This document shows positions 21,606-33,200 of a stretch of 64,000 nucleotides of DNA, in pieces. The position numbers were made by a program, and so were the translations under genes. How positions within the stretch are numbered: the stretch's first letter is position 1; each line of letters opens with the position of its first letter. The stretch comes from Cardiocondyla obscurior (taxonomy: Eukaryota; Arthropoda; Insecta; Hymenoptera; Formicidae): positions 3,908,501 to 3,972,500 of the forward strand of contig NC_091874.1 in the NCBI RefSeq assembly GCF_019399895.1, written 5' to 3'. Below the pieces are notes generated by a model. It was not told where the DNA came from and did no database searches. It worked only from the letters and a program-made list of their open reading frames with translations.

Positions 21606-24600
21606 GTAAGTGAGCAGTCAGAGAGATGGCGCCTAATAGATTGGTTTGTAGGTGGACGCATTATCTCCCGCACGCGGACACCACCGACGTACTTGATGCA
21701 CGCTTGATCGCGCTCATGGCATCGCTTCGTGTACGTGTATCGCGGGCAATACGAGCGGTCGGGGCCGAGGGCGGAAATTAGTAATGTAGCAATGATCACC
21801 GCGCTGACTAAAGCACGACGAGCTTCGGACGGCACGGCGGGACGCTCGAGAGGTGGAAGTGGCGCTGGTCCGAGAGAGGAGGAGACGAGAATCTCACTAT
21901 GACCATCTTGTTTGACGAGCGAGCCACTAAAGAGAACGGCGGAAATTAAGGAGCTCGGTATATAAATTGTCACCGCGCGTTGTTTTAATTGTTTTAATTT
22001 TTAGTCGGCCGCTTCGCGGCTATCGCGACATACGATATGATCATTAAATTGGTTTAATTATAAACTAAGTCTCCCTTCGGAAATTGTTACGAGCCGTATG
22101 TTCACCAAGATGTTATGGAATGCCGCCTTTTTATGGGGCATCTCCGCGATAAGGTTTCTAATGCGGCCGCTATCTCGGCAATAACCCTTCGACTATTACG
22201 CTTTGGTTTTTTTTTTATTTTTGCAAATTGGAGTTGGTATACTATTTGACGGTATAAAACGCGCGTTATATATTAATTTCGTGAGGCAGATGCGTAATAT
22301 TAATCAGCTTACGAAAATCAACTCACGTGATGAAGCGGTTGTAAAATCAGCAAGACGTGCGCGCGCCTGCGGACATCCTTTTTCTTTTCGTCCAATATAT
22401 AAAAAGCGGAACGAAGGTAAAAAGCGGTACCGCGAATCTAATCGACAGCTTCATAAAATTGAACCCATAAAATCATAAAATCAACTTCGTCTGGAATAGC
22501 TTCGCCGGGAAAATATTTACAGTCCTTTTCGGCCGCTCTCGTTCCTGCGATCCTCCGCCAAGTAGTAATGGATTTGAACGACAACGAAGACTTTTGACGC
22601 AAAAAGGTTTTCTCTTTTAAATAAAAGGAAAAAAAATTCCACAGTACAATAGTATAATTTTTATTTGAAGAAATACAATCAGATTAAAATTACAAAAAAA
22701 AAAAAATTCTTTGGCATTGCGCGCCGAGTTACTTTTTTCTTCTTTTTTTTTTTTCTGAATCTAAAGATGAAACTAGCCGTCGCTCGTTTCGACGTTGTCC
22801 ACTCAACCGCGTTTTTCGGCAGGATAATACAACTTTCTGGCCGTTGCTTCAAAATTTGAGAATCGGACGCGCGCGGTCGGTGGTCAGCCGGTTATCTAGG
22901 AGCTTTTACTACCCGCGCCGATACTCATTTTAGTGGCGGATCGATTCGAAGATATGCAAGCAATAAGCGTTTAATTGCACGGGATTCCTCATCGTAGCAG
23001 TCTCTTTAGAGCCGCCAGCAGTCCTGCGGACTATAAAAGGCATCGGACCTATAAAATGCATCCTTGGCCGGACGGTCGTTTCTGCACCATTGTATGCATG
23101 CGTATGCGCTTCTCTCTCGAGTCTCTATCTTTGTCCTCCCGCCGGTTTCCTCCGCTCGTTTTCTCTCAATCGTTCTTTATCCGTCTCCTTTGCCTTGTCC
23201 CGCGTTACTCATCTTTTCTTCTCATTCGATCGGCCGCTGCTCTCGGATCTGGAAAGAATAAAGACATAATTTTTCATCGATGCGACTTTTCTTGCCAATT
23301 TCGCTTACTTTTATAGCAATAAAAATTAAATATACCAAATTCGCAATACGAACTGCTGACGCGGAGCTGAACAAAATATCTATTCGCAGAGAGAAAATCC
23401 ATCTTCCGAATTAAAGCAAGCGGTAACATGGTCGAGCTTACTTTGTTTATAGACCTTTTTGCATGAACCAAAAGTAAGCATAATTAAGAGAAAATGTTGA
23501 GAGAAGCCGCTCGCTTGTAGATACGCAGATTAAATTGTTGAACATATATATAAATTAATTTGAAGCCCTCAAGAACGACACTCGCGATACTGCGATTTCC
23601 CCGTTGTTGCTGCACGTACGGACTGAAAGATTAGTATTTGTACAGCGTGGAAATGTTTTATTAACAAATAACTCAGAATTTATACGTGCTTTATAAATCT
23701 TAGAAATAGAATATACTTTCGAGTGAAATATGTAATGATTTTCGCGCGAGTAATGAGCGAGCATGTAATTAAAACAATTTTTTTTTTTTTTATATAAAAT
23801 AAAATATTAAAATAACTTTGGACACACGTACGCGTATGTTAAAATCATCAGGTCCGGGTGATCAGTACGATATAATGTATTAGAGCGATTATCAATAAAA
23901 ACGGTTCCCTTCAGCTGCCTTCGGCGTCCTTGTTAATCGGCAGGACATTTAAAACCTGTTATCCAATTAACCGCAACTAATTAAGTAACTCGACGCATTG
24001 ATCTTGTTTCGTTTTCTTGCGCGGTATTTCAGCGTAACGCGTCGATGTTCTTCTGATGGTCACAGATGTGTATTTCGACGTATTTATTAGCCCTAGGAAA
24101 ATTTAATAATTATACGTGGAGTGCGCGGAGACCAACTCGGGCGTGGCGCGATAACGAATACCGATTGTAACTACTTTGTCGATCATGCATCGTGAGAAAT
24201 ATACATATTCAAGCGAATCGGCTTAATCGGCTAGCACGCCAGCGCGGCAGAAAGAAGTGGAACAGTAAGATATCCCATTAATTAAGGCTCTGCAGATGGC
24301 TAAAGTTACTTCGTTTCCAGCCTCGTTCCGCTGGAGCATATCCCTTTCGATTTGACATCGCCGAGGAAACTTATATCTCGCGCGACTCATCGTTTTCTAA
24401 AGATCCCGATGCCAGAAACCGTTTGGAGTCCGAATCCGATGCCCGAAACGATGCTGGTATGCAACGTATTAACGATTCGGTTATTTAATCATCGTGATAT
24501 TACTAGAAATTAATTAGAATTGATGCTACGCGATTATATTTCCGGGCAATAATTATTTTGCACATTTTGTTTATGATTTATGGCGCGCCTCGAAAATTTA

Positions 24601-26303
24601 TATCGCAATTTATATTCACTGACGTGAAGTAAAATGCGCGACACCGTTCGTCAGCGGTTGCTCGAAGCAGATTTTATATTCGGCTCGCTTGTCGCTCTGA
24701 TTCACGCGTTTACGTAACGAAGCAACAACGAAAGCATCGCCGCTACGTGGTGGGGCCACAATTTCCCCAGCTCGCTCCAAGAAAATCAGATAAACCTTCG
24801 ACGATTTTAGTAACGATTACTCCGCAGCTCCGAGAGCAACATCTCGCTAATGCACAATTGTGCAAGCGCGCCGGCTGCTCGGCGACGAAACGGAGCGCGG
24901 GGACAGGCCGGGGAGGGAAGGGCGGGAGGGTCTTGAGAGGAGAAGGATATAAAATTAATAGCGATCTAGATTTCTAGATTGCGGGGAATGCGAGCAATTG
25001 CGAATCGTGGGAGTGTGGGCCTCGCGAAGGGAGAGGCGATATATGAAATTTAATACGTTCGACACGGAGACGCGGCAGACGAGAATGAGGGAACGCGACG
25101 AGCGCGGGAGGATATTGCAGAAGAGAGACGTGCGAGGGGAGAGGAAGCGGAGGGCGAGGGAGTGAGAGCCGCAAAGACACATAACGAATGCCATTCCTGA
25201 CCCGCATGGTTCCGCGCACATCGCATTATTGTTTGGCTTCAATTAAACTTCCATTTTATGTAATGCTCCGGCCGTCATTTACGTATCGCGATTCTCATAA
25301 GCCGCGAGCGCATAACTTCCTCGTGCGAAGAAATTGTACGGCGACTGCTGCGCTCCGCTCGTGTGAACTGTCGCGGGATCCGTCATTGGTTTCTAAGTAC
25401 CTGGACCGCCCGCGGCAATCCAAACGCGAGACGCGCGAGTACGCGTGTCGTTATAATTGTAATGTCTTATCGCGACACTTTTCATATCGCTCGCCGACAA
25501 AGTCCTTCTCTCTAATCAGTCTAAACGATCCGAGGTACCTGTTCCCGGCCCGACAAACCATTATCCGTTCTTTAAACCTGAGTCGAAGAGGAGCAAACTC
25601 ACGAGGCAATTTTTTTTTTCTTTTTTTCTGTTTTTTTTTTTTTTTGCGTCACGATTTGCTAAGCGCCAATTCTAAGTTAAATGCAGAAGTGCGAACGTGG
25701 CAAAAGTACACGGCGAGAATTTTTCATCGATGGTATCTCTTCATTACGCATTCGCTTCGTGTGCCGCGAAGCCGTTCCATAAACCTCATTAAAAATTATA
25801 AGTAATTACGAGGCCAAAAGCACCGCACCTGTCACACCGGTTTTGAATTCCGCTGAACGCCGAGATTTTGAATCATCAGCACGGACCCGGCGAATAAGCG
25901 CCGTTACTTTTAACTGGCTCAAAAGAGGGAGAGAACATTGGGCTTCTCGTCGTTCTCTAATCTCGACAATTATCATCGCGTAGGTACATCGTGCCGGCAA
26001 ACTTTTACGAGCGGTTTCGAGGTGAGAAGAAGAAGCCGTTCAGGTAAATGCACGTCGGCAAACGTCGCCGTCGACGCGTTGCCGGCGACGACCCGCGAAC
26101 GACTTCCCACGGCTCTAGTCACCGGGGAGAGGAGAGCCGGTCCTTGTCATTAATTTTATTAGACGACCTGCGTTGCTAACGGCGGGTAGTCGAAGTTTAC
26201 CGACCACTGTTGCTTTGAATTTAATGCGTGTCAGATCGTAAGATTTCTTGTCTCAGAGATCATTGTTGAAAATGATTGTCCGCCGAATCAACTCGCGTTA
26301 ATT
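21606..26303. other. Unassigned DNA
   Basis: A TATAAAAG box lies at about 23035 with no convincing transcript grammar after it. A 205-codon plus-strand frame at 25188-25805 runs through T-rich DNA (poly-Phe) and is discounted. Broken T runs lie at 25611-25645. No RNA gene or element was recognised. Confidence 0.55.
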
Positions 26304-26329
26304 AAAAAAAAAAAAAAAAAAAAAAAAAA
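26304..26329. repeat. Poly-A tract (26 A)
   Basis: Uninterrupted A run followed by TAAAAATTAC. No element body was recognised upstream. Confidence 0.95.
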
Positions 26330-27000
26330 TAAAAATTACACCGCGGTGCGCAGAACAGTGGGCTGCTAAAGAAGGTTTCTCCCTGATCGGAAATGTATTG
26401 ATGAGGGATATTGCAGCGCGCAATAGTTAGCTAGGTCCGAGTAACCCAGAATAAGTGATTCCCGAATAGCAACGTTTCTTTCGCGACGGATAGTTTCAAA
26501 TTTCAGAAAGCCCTTTACGGTCGAGGAGCATGGTGGGTAGATCGGTCACGAGCGGAGGTCGTTCTCCGTGACAGGCCAACTGGCGCAGATGAATTTACAT
26601 GTACGGCGTAAACCGAGTGAGTTGTTTCTGCAGCGTTGAAGGAGGAGAAAGAGAGACGGACGCGAGGACGGAGAAGGAGATGGATGGGGAAAGAGAAAGA
26701 GAGACAGGCGGAGGGTAGCGTATTAACGAGCTTAAACGAACGGAAACTAAGTGTCTCGGCTCGGAGTAAAATTAATTAATCGCAATCATCCAAAGTGCTA
26801 TGACGATCGCATTCGCTGGCATCTCGCCTAAATTCTTTGTTTTCCCGTATTCAAGTAGCAGTTCATTCTCATCTTTCTAAGCGGCTATTTTCGTATGTTA
26901 TAAAACGTTCGAGAAAACTTTTGAAGCTTGTACTTCATTCTTATTCAAAGTTACTTTCGAAAGACCTGTGCCGGCCAAAATTCGATCGCTATTACATCAC
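26330..27000. other. Unassigned DNA
   Basis: A GA-rich patch at 26640-26710 and otherwise nothing recognised. Confidence 0.6.
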
Positions 27001-27094
27001 TTTATTTGTTTGAGCGTTAAATTTGACATTAATTAAAATTATTGAAATTTAACGCATTGAGGTTCTAATAACCGAATCGTTTCTGCGCGCTTCG

Positions 27095-27631
27095 TTATCG
27101 GCGGTTTAGAAAATTAACCTTGTGGAAATTGCCGTCCCAAGTGCTCTTGGTGTAGTTTCGCACCGATACCAACGACGTGTCGGCGACCTTCACAGAGATA
27201 CGGAGGAAAACACCGACGCGCGCTGCCACGGTTAAATCCGCGCCTGAGGAAAGAATGTGCGATGGCCGCCGCATCCCCGAGACTTTCTCGCGTGTCTTTG
27301 TCTCCCGGGGCCCAGTTAGCGACCTGTAAGCACTGCCGGTGCACGCACCAGGTGCCTGTAATCGTTCACAAATTAACGTCGCTGGGGCAGCTTCTTCTCG
27401 TCGCGCGCGGATTTACGCTGCCGCCGTATAAGGATAATATTACAGACTCGTGCCCTTACCTCGTGCCGCGGACATATTTCAATCATTTCGTCGGTCGGCC
27501 TCTAGGAACAGTAACAGCCACCTGCGGAGATTCTCCTTACCAGGAAACGACGATGCAACGGTAGCGATAAAGACTTATCGAATGACACTCGAATGCACGG
27601 AGCGAGGTACTATTTCCATTAACCTTGTGTT
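27095..27631 (-). CDS. Candidate two-exon 3' end of a minus-strand gene
   Basis: Reading the minus strand: an open segment 27631-27541 (29 codons plus partial codons, containing RAFECHSISLYRYR) ends at CCTG/GTAAGG, a good donor. After a 297-base gap, CATTCTTTCCTCAG ends at 27244, a strong acceptor. Joining the phase-2 donor to the downstream segment gives an in-frame basic tail ending in GRQFPQG and a stop at about 27114. An alternative frame of the same terminal segment is also open for 48 codons to a TAA at 27097-27095 and contains an N-glycosylation-like NYTKS. AATAAA lies on the minus strand at 27006-27001, about 90 bases beyond. The upstream acceptor is weak and no family is recognised. 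The fact that two frames are equally good lowers confidence. Confidence 0.2.
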
Positions 27632-30600
27632 CTCAGCGACGTGAGGGACGCGCGTGAGGCAATAAAATTCAACCACGTTTTATCGAAGCTTTATCTGAAC
27701 AGAGTTTTAATCTCGAGCTTAATTAGCGGTATACTTTATACGAAGTGCGCGATTATAAAATTGCAGCGCGCACCTTTCTGCTATGTTGTAAAAAAGAAAG
27801 GGATATTATATGCTGATGGGCATCGCGTGCAACCAGCTTCAAAATACGCGCCGCGATAATTATCACGACGACAACTCACGTGGGACTGAATCGGTACACT
27901 TTCTCCGCGCGCGAAGTGTTACACGCGTATTTGGAAAGGGCCGCCGTGCGAGACAGGAGTCACCGCTCGTTTCCTTTATTCCAGCAGTCGCTTTCTTTCG
28001 CATCGCCCGTTCATCGGAAGCAAGGGCTACCGCGATAGTTACCGCGACAGGTGTCCGCCTCTCGCCAAGAAATCTCGCAATTCGTTCGTCGCATCACGAA
28101 AGCGCGCCTCGTTGACGAACGGTTGTCACGGGCGAACGCTGCCACGGCTATTACCTGTCCCCGCGAACGTTCTCACACTCTCAACCGGATTCGTACGGAT
28201 CTTCGCGGATAAGATCTACACGAAAAAAAAAAAGAAAAAAAAGAAGGAAGAGAAAAAAAATCCGACGTCATTGCTCAACAAGCTAACGCGCGCAGATGCC
28301 TATATATGCGAGGTAACATAACCGAGCAGTGATTACGTTCACCGAATACATACGCTTCGAGGACTCTTTTCCCTTCCCGGTGCTTCCCTTTCAACGATAC
28401 TCCTAATTTATGAATATTGCCCGCTCCTGCGAGCTGCTCTCGGAGCCGGAGCAATGTGCAATAAAACGCGATGGACGCGTGTGCGTCATCGCGGATGTCC
28501 GCGTTTGTTCGCATCGCCGGTGCGCGAAGGAAAGAGCGAAGAAAAAGTCGAGAGGAAGAAAAGTAAAGGTTTAAGAGACCCTTGGAAGTAGTTTTAACTC
28601 GATCCTCGACCGTGATCATTGTTTTCGAAAATTAATCCTAGACGCGGTTGTTTTACACGATGATATTAATTAATAATTAATTATGCGTACATTTCGGAAT
28701 CATTAATTTTTTCAATTTGCATACTTGAACATGTAAATGTTCTTTTTTCACTTCTTCAATTACTCTCACTGGTTTCTTTTCATAAGCGAAATTTTCATCA
28801 ACGAAAATTATGTATAAATATTATACGGCACGAGGCGTTTTCGAGATTGAAGGGAGAAAAACTGTCGGCGCAACGTTATCGTCAAGTAACGTGTAATTTA
28901 CAAGATGTTATGTACTCGAAGCATCGGGTGGTGTACCGGCATGTTCGAAGTCGCTATAAAGTTTCTGTCAAATTTATCGCAAAACTCGTTGCAAAGTCTG
29001 AAGCATGTTAACTTCAAGATTGGTTTCACCCTCTCGTCCGAGTGCATCGTTTCATAAAAGTATGCCATAAGCCAGGAGACTGTGGAAAATTAAGTAATTA
29101 TCACGGGATAATTACGTTCACAGGCACAATATGAACTTCGGTTATAAATTACGGATCGCGGAGCGTAGTTACGCAGCTCGCTGCCTCAAATAAATTTCGC
29201 GTAATCTCACGATACAATTTATTACACCATTACGATATACTTCAAATTTTAGCAATCAATATCTAGCGTTAGGATGCAATGCAGTCTTCTTGTAAGTAAA
29301 TGCTGCCGAGCAGATAAACGTACGGTATACATTGATAACGTTTTGCTTCCTCTAGGACGGATCGTTGCGAAAGTACAAGTATAACGTCACCGTTCCGTCT
29401 TTTTTAATTTATTTATTATAATTTTTTTTTTTAAATATGCTTAATCCAAGATGCAAATGGCCCACGTCCCCCTCGCGCTTTTATTACCGGCATTATTTGC
29501 ACGCCGCGATATAAATAATCGCGCGTATCCTCGCCGGGTGCTGTTTTACACGCTTAACTAATTACCTCGGCGAGACTATACATCTCCGATTATCTGTCCT
29601 CCGGAAGCCTCCAGGAGAACAAAGGCTAGTTACACCGCCTACCTTTACATTAAACTGCATCTGATCCACGCGAAATACTGATTACACCGAGGGGTCGACA
29701 TCGCCGGGTCGATTCTCCGTATAGCGAAGAGGATACTGCACGTAAACGCGAGACGCCGCGCGCGACTCGTAAATTTACCGTCTCGCGTCTCTTTCCCGTT
29801 CTCTCCGCCGTCTTTCTCGCCGGCCGGTAGGGTGGGCCCTTCGGTTGATTTAGCATTCAGCACTTAAATCAATTCGAACAAGTTCGGTACTTAAGAGCTC
29901 CCGAGTTTGTACAGAGAACGCTGCTCGCTCGCTCGCGTTACCGCCTCTCGAAGCGAACGCCGGGGAGGGAGAGATCGAGGCGCGTGGGCGCAGATGGGCT
30001 CGCGGAATCTCGAGGCGTTCATTACAATTATCATAGCAACCCCACAACCGTAACACCATCGCAAACATTAAGATGGCGAACGATGCCTGCGGAGAGAACT
30101 CCTCTTTCCCTACCCGCCGGGATGAACATCGATTCCTCCGGCTTCGCAGATATCCCAATTAATCCCGCTAGGCAAATTCGCTTATTTTCACTTTCGGATC
30201 CGTCGTTTCAATCCCGACAACTTCATCGAGATCGAACCAAGAGAGATGTGATTTTCTGCGACCACCCGAAAGAAATCTCCGCGATTTTTTAACGAGCTCT
30301 TGCCCTCCCCCGTGCGTACCTTACGTGTTCACTTTTTACATTTTTACTCTCGAGCTTCTCGCCTATGCCATCTCGGCGTCCCGAGCATCTTCGATAAATT
30401 ATAACTGGGAATGGCATAAGTTTGTGGACTTAAAGACGCGGCGGGGCGAGGGATGGAGCCTTTTAGCGACTGGCGCGAGCAACCCTTTTCTTGTAATTCG
30501 ACGAAATAAACGCCGAACGTTAGGCCAAAAGCAATAAAATAAATCAACCAGCCCGCTCGGGAAGGAAAACATTACCGCTCGAAGCGTCGTAGTAGCAAAC

Positions 30601-32907
30601 GAGGGTCTTTCGGCTATCTAAAGGCCCTTCCGAGGCCACGCGGCGTTTTACTGTCTCAAAGTTGTCCACGTATGATCACGTTTATCTTTCAGCGAGAATA
30701 GAGTCCAAGGAATAACGCCGACCTACGAGAGAGCAATATGACGAGTTAACTGCCGCTTCAACGCGCGCTCAATTCACTTAATTTCCGAGAGATATTTCAA
30801 ACGCGACTACATCACATCACATTATATATCTGACACGTACAAAGTATTACGTTTCTTTAAAATTCAGACTGCCGCTTAGCGCACCGTCTACGCCTTGAAT
30901 GTAACGTGTAATTTCTTTATTAAATGTCACATTGTACATTTGTAGCGCAAGTACAAGCCGATAAAATCTTTTTCGAGCACAACGCTTCCGAAACGCGTTA
31001 ATCTGAGGCTGTATCGGCGTAATTAAAAATGTACTACCTCAAACGTGTGCAACTACAAAAAATACGATTTTACTGCGGAAATTAAATTTTAATTGGAAAA
31101 CTCCCCCAGTATTTTTAAGTCGCGCGAAGAACGAGTCGGCGGATTAAGACATTGTACATAAATTCCACATTCGTTACCTTCGCGTAGGCTCAACGATTAC
31201 TTTGTAGCCGGGCTCGATGATGAACGATCCTGTGCAGCACTATATAACGGTGCGCCGCAGTTAACGTGTCACAGAGCGAGCGGTCAGGCGATTATTAAAG
31301 ATCGTAAAATATTGATTGATTCCACCGCCTAATTTTAACGGCTACCATCAATTACACCCTCCGCCGGTTGTCACGCCGGAAGCTATAGCCTTGACGATAT
31401 CTTTGGCACTTCTCTACTACTTTTATTTTTTTTTTTTTTTAATATTTTTTTGCTCAAGTTCTGAAATTTTTTAAAATAAAGTTTGCGCGTTTATACTTAA
31501 GATTTAATAATCAGATTAATTAAAATTAAAAAAAAAAAATTTAATTAGCTTGCAATTTACAGTCATGAATATTCTAACACTTTGCTTTAAATAATTGAAT
31601 TCGAAATTCGCTAAAGGCATTTTGTAATGGCATAGTGATAAATCAGATGCATCGAATTGAAAGCGTTTTCGCTTCGTCCTTAGGCCAAGCCATTACCCTT
31701 TCGGAGAGCCTCAGTTTGTCTCTCTTTCAGCCGCGCACTCAAGCCGCGATAAGAATCAATGTTAACGGGAGGAATCGGAAAAGCGGGCTACTTCCTCGGC
31801 ATACGAAAGGCCGGGCGCGAGGGAGAGATCGTGAATCGGGGGTATCTTCGTTAGGATTTAAGGACCAGAAGAACGATGCCGGCTGGGGTTGGCTGGAAGA
31901 GTTCGAAAGATACGACATCGGCACCGTCGGCGGAGGGTCGGGCTTCAAGGGGATAAATACGGCCGTCGACGAAGAGAAACACAAACAGTAATTACGAATA
32001 TCTCGGCGCGGAATCGAAAAGACATCGCGAATCTTTAACTGCTTTCAGCCATCCGACTTCTCGATGGAAAAGGGAGGAATTCATCTCTTTTCCTCTCACT
32101 GTCTCCCTTTCTCTTTTGCCCTCGGTCCGATCCTCGCAACATCCGTTTCTCTCCCGAGCCTTATTGGCCCCACCGGGTTTTCCGTCTGCTAGGTATCAGA
32201 AGTAACTCCGAACCCCTTTCGGTCGTACTTTCGGATTAACCCTCTCCCTTTTCCTCACCTCATTTCGTGTCGAAAACTTATTAGTAATTACGGCAGATAT
32301 CTGCTTGCAGGATTCGAAAGATAGGGCTCTCCTTTACAGCTCTTGCGCACAGCCTCGCCCTTTATTTTTCTTCCAAGTTTCGCCAACACTTTCGTCGGTA
32401 CTCTCGTCGTATTTGTTACTTTTGCCGTTTTTCAATTTTTTATTTCTCGTATTCGGCGATTATAATCCTCCTCTCTCTCCCTTTTAAAATAGGAATATTA
32501 AGCTCGAATTAATTTAGTTAAATATTTTATTAAGATTCTCAGATATATTTGCGATGCGATAATCATTTGACAAACTATTCTGCTATTCGAGACGCTCGTT
32601 AATTTGTCTAGTTCAAATCAGTGTACACGAACTTTCGCAGCTTAGTGTATATTGGATTACTTTAAATTAGCCGGGTCGCAGTTCAAAATTTGAGAGAATC
32701 AAGGCAAGCGCGCATCTCGAGCTGTTTCATTGAAATTGTATCCGTGCAATCGGAGCATCTTCGATTGAAATTGGGGTTTCTCCGACTTGCGGTGACTTGC
32801 CTAGTCGCTGGAAGAGGTCAAAGCCGGGGGAGAGCGGGGAGTTAACTTACCATAAATTCGCGAATGGACCGCCCAGCCATCAAAGCGATCACCCGAGGCT
32901 TCCTTAC
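27632..32907. other. Unassigned DNA
   Basis: Contains an A-rich run at 28222-28260, T runs near 29421-29432 and 31426-31440, and a TATATAA box at about 31245 without following gene grammar. A plus-strand open frame at 30325-30537 starts with a hydrophobic stretch but lacks an ATG. No RNA gene or element was recognised. Confidence 0.55.
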
Positions 32908-33200
32908 CCTGAGTCCTTGCATACCGGCACCGATATTAAATGACAAAGGCCAAAGGCATACCTCTTGCCAGCAGCAAGGGTTGGCGGGGTAGCAAATTCT
33001 CGCGTACGCTCGGCAACCCCCAAGCATCCACCGGCTGGGAAACCAGAAGGTTCTATCCTCTCGTACCTCGAGTCGTCCCCTTACGACGAGAACTCACCTA
33101 TATCGGTATTTCGCGGGAAGGATGTTTTAAATACAAGCTCTACGTACTTAGAGTACCGGCGATACCGCTCTTCACCGTCGCTCGCCCGTTGGATCTCTCC
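32908..33200 (-). CDS. Candidate two-exon chain, unrecognised product
   Basis: Best-formed splice grammar in the window, on the minus strand. TCTTTACTTTTCATCAG ends at 33201. Exon A is 33200-33098 (103 bases, only one frame open, starting GEIQRASDGEERYRRY and continuing SKYVELVFKTSFPRNTDI). It ends at ATAG/GTGAGT, a consensus donor. A 63-base intron closes with CTGGTTTCCCAG at 33035. Exon B is 33034-32908 (127 bases), open in the matching phase, ending at CTCAGG/GTAAGG. If that last donor is not used, the frame stops at a TAA at 32906-32904. Exon A has only one open frame, so its coding sense is less permissive than at other candidates. No domain is recognised, and joining to the next good acceptor (ending at 32808) gives a prompt stop. 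Confidence 0.3.

Noticed and set aside
23031..23100. TATAAAAG box followed by an ATG
   Set aside because: The downstream frame is a pyrimidine-rich serine/leucine run with no intron or terminator grammar. A lone TATA box is expected by chance.
25188..25805. 205-codon plus-strand open frame
   Set aside because: Runs through T-rich homopolymers (poly-Phe), has no recognisable domain, and lacks splice or promoter support.
27262..27564. 100-codon plus-strand ATG frame with a CKHCRC cysteine cluster resembling the start of a PET/LIM-type motif
   Set aside because: The remaining metal-binding residues are missing and the opposite strand has better splice and polyadenylation grammar.
33048..33070. 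GGTACGAGAGGA on the minus strand, similar to the sarcin-ricin loop of large-subunit rRNA
   Set aside because: The flanking bases do not match any rRNA. A 12-base match by itself is not evidence of an rRNA copy.
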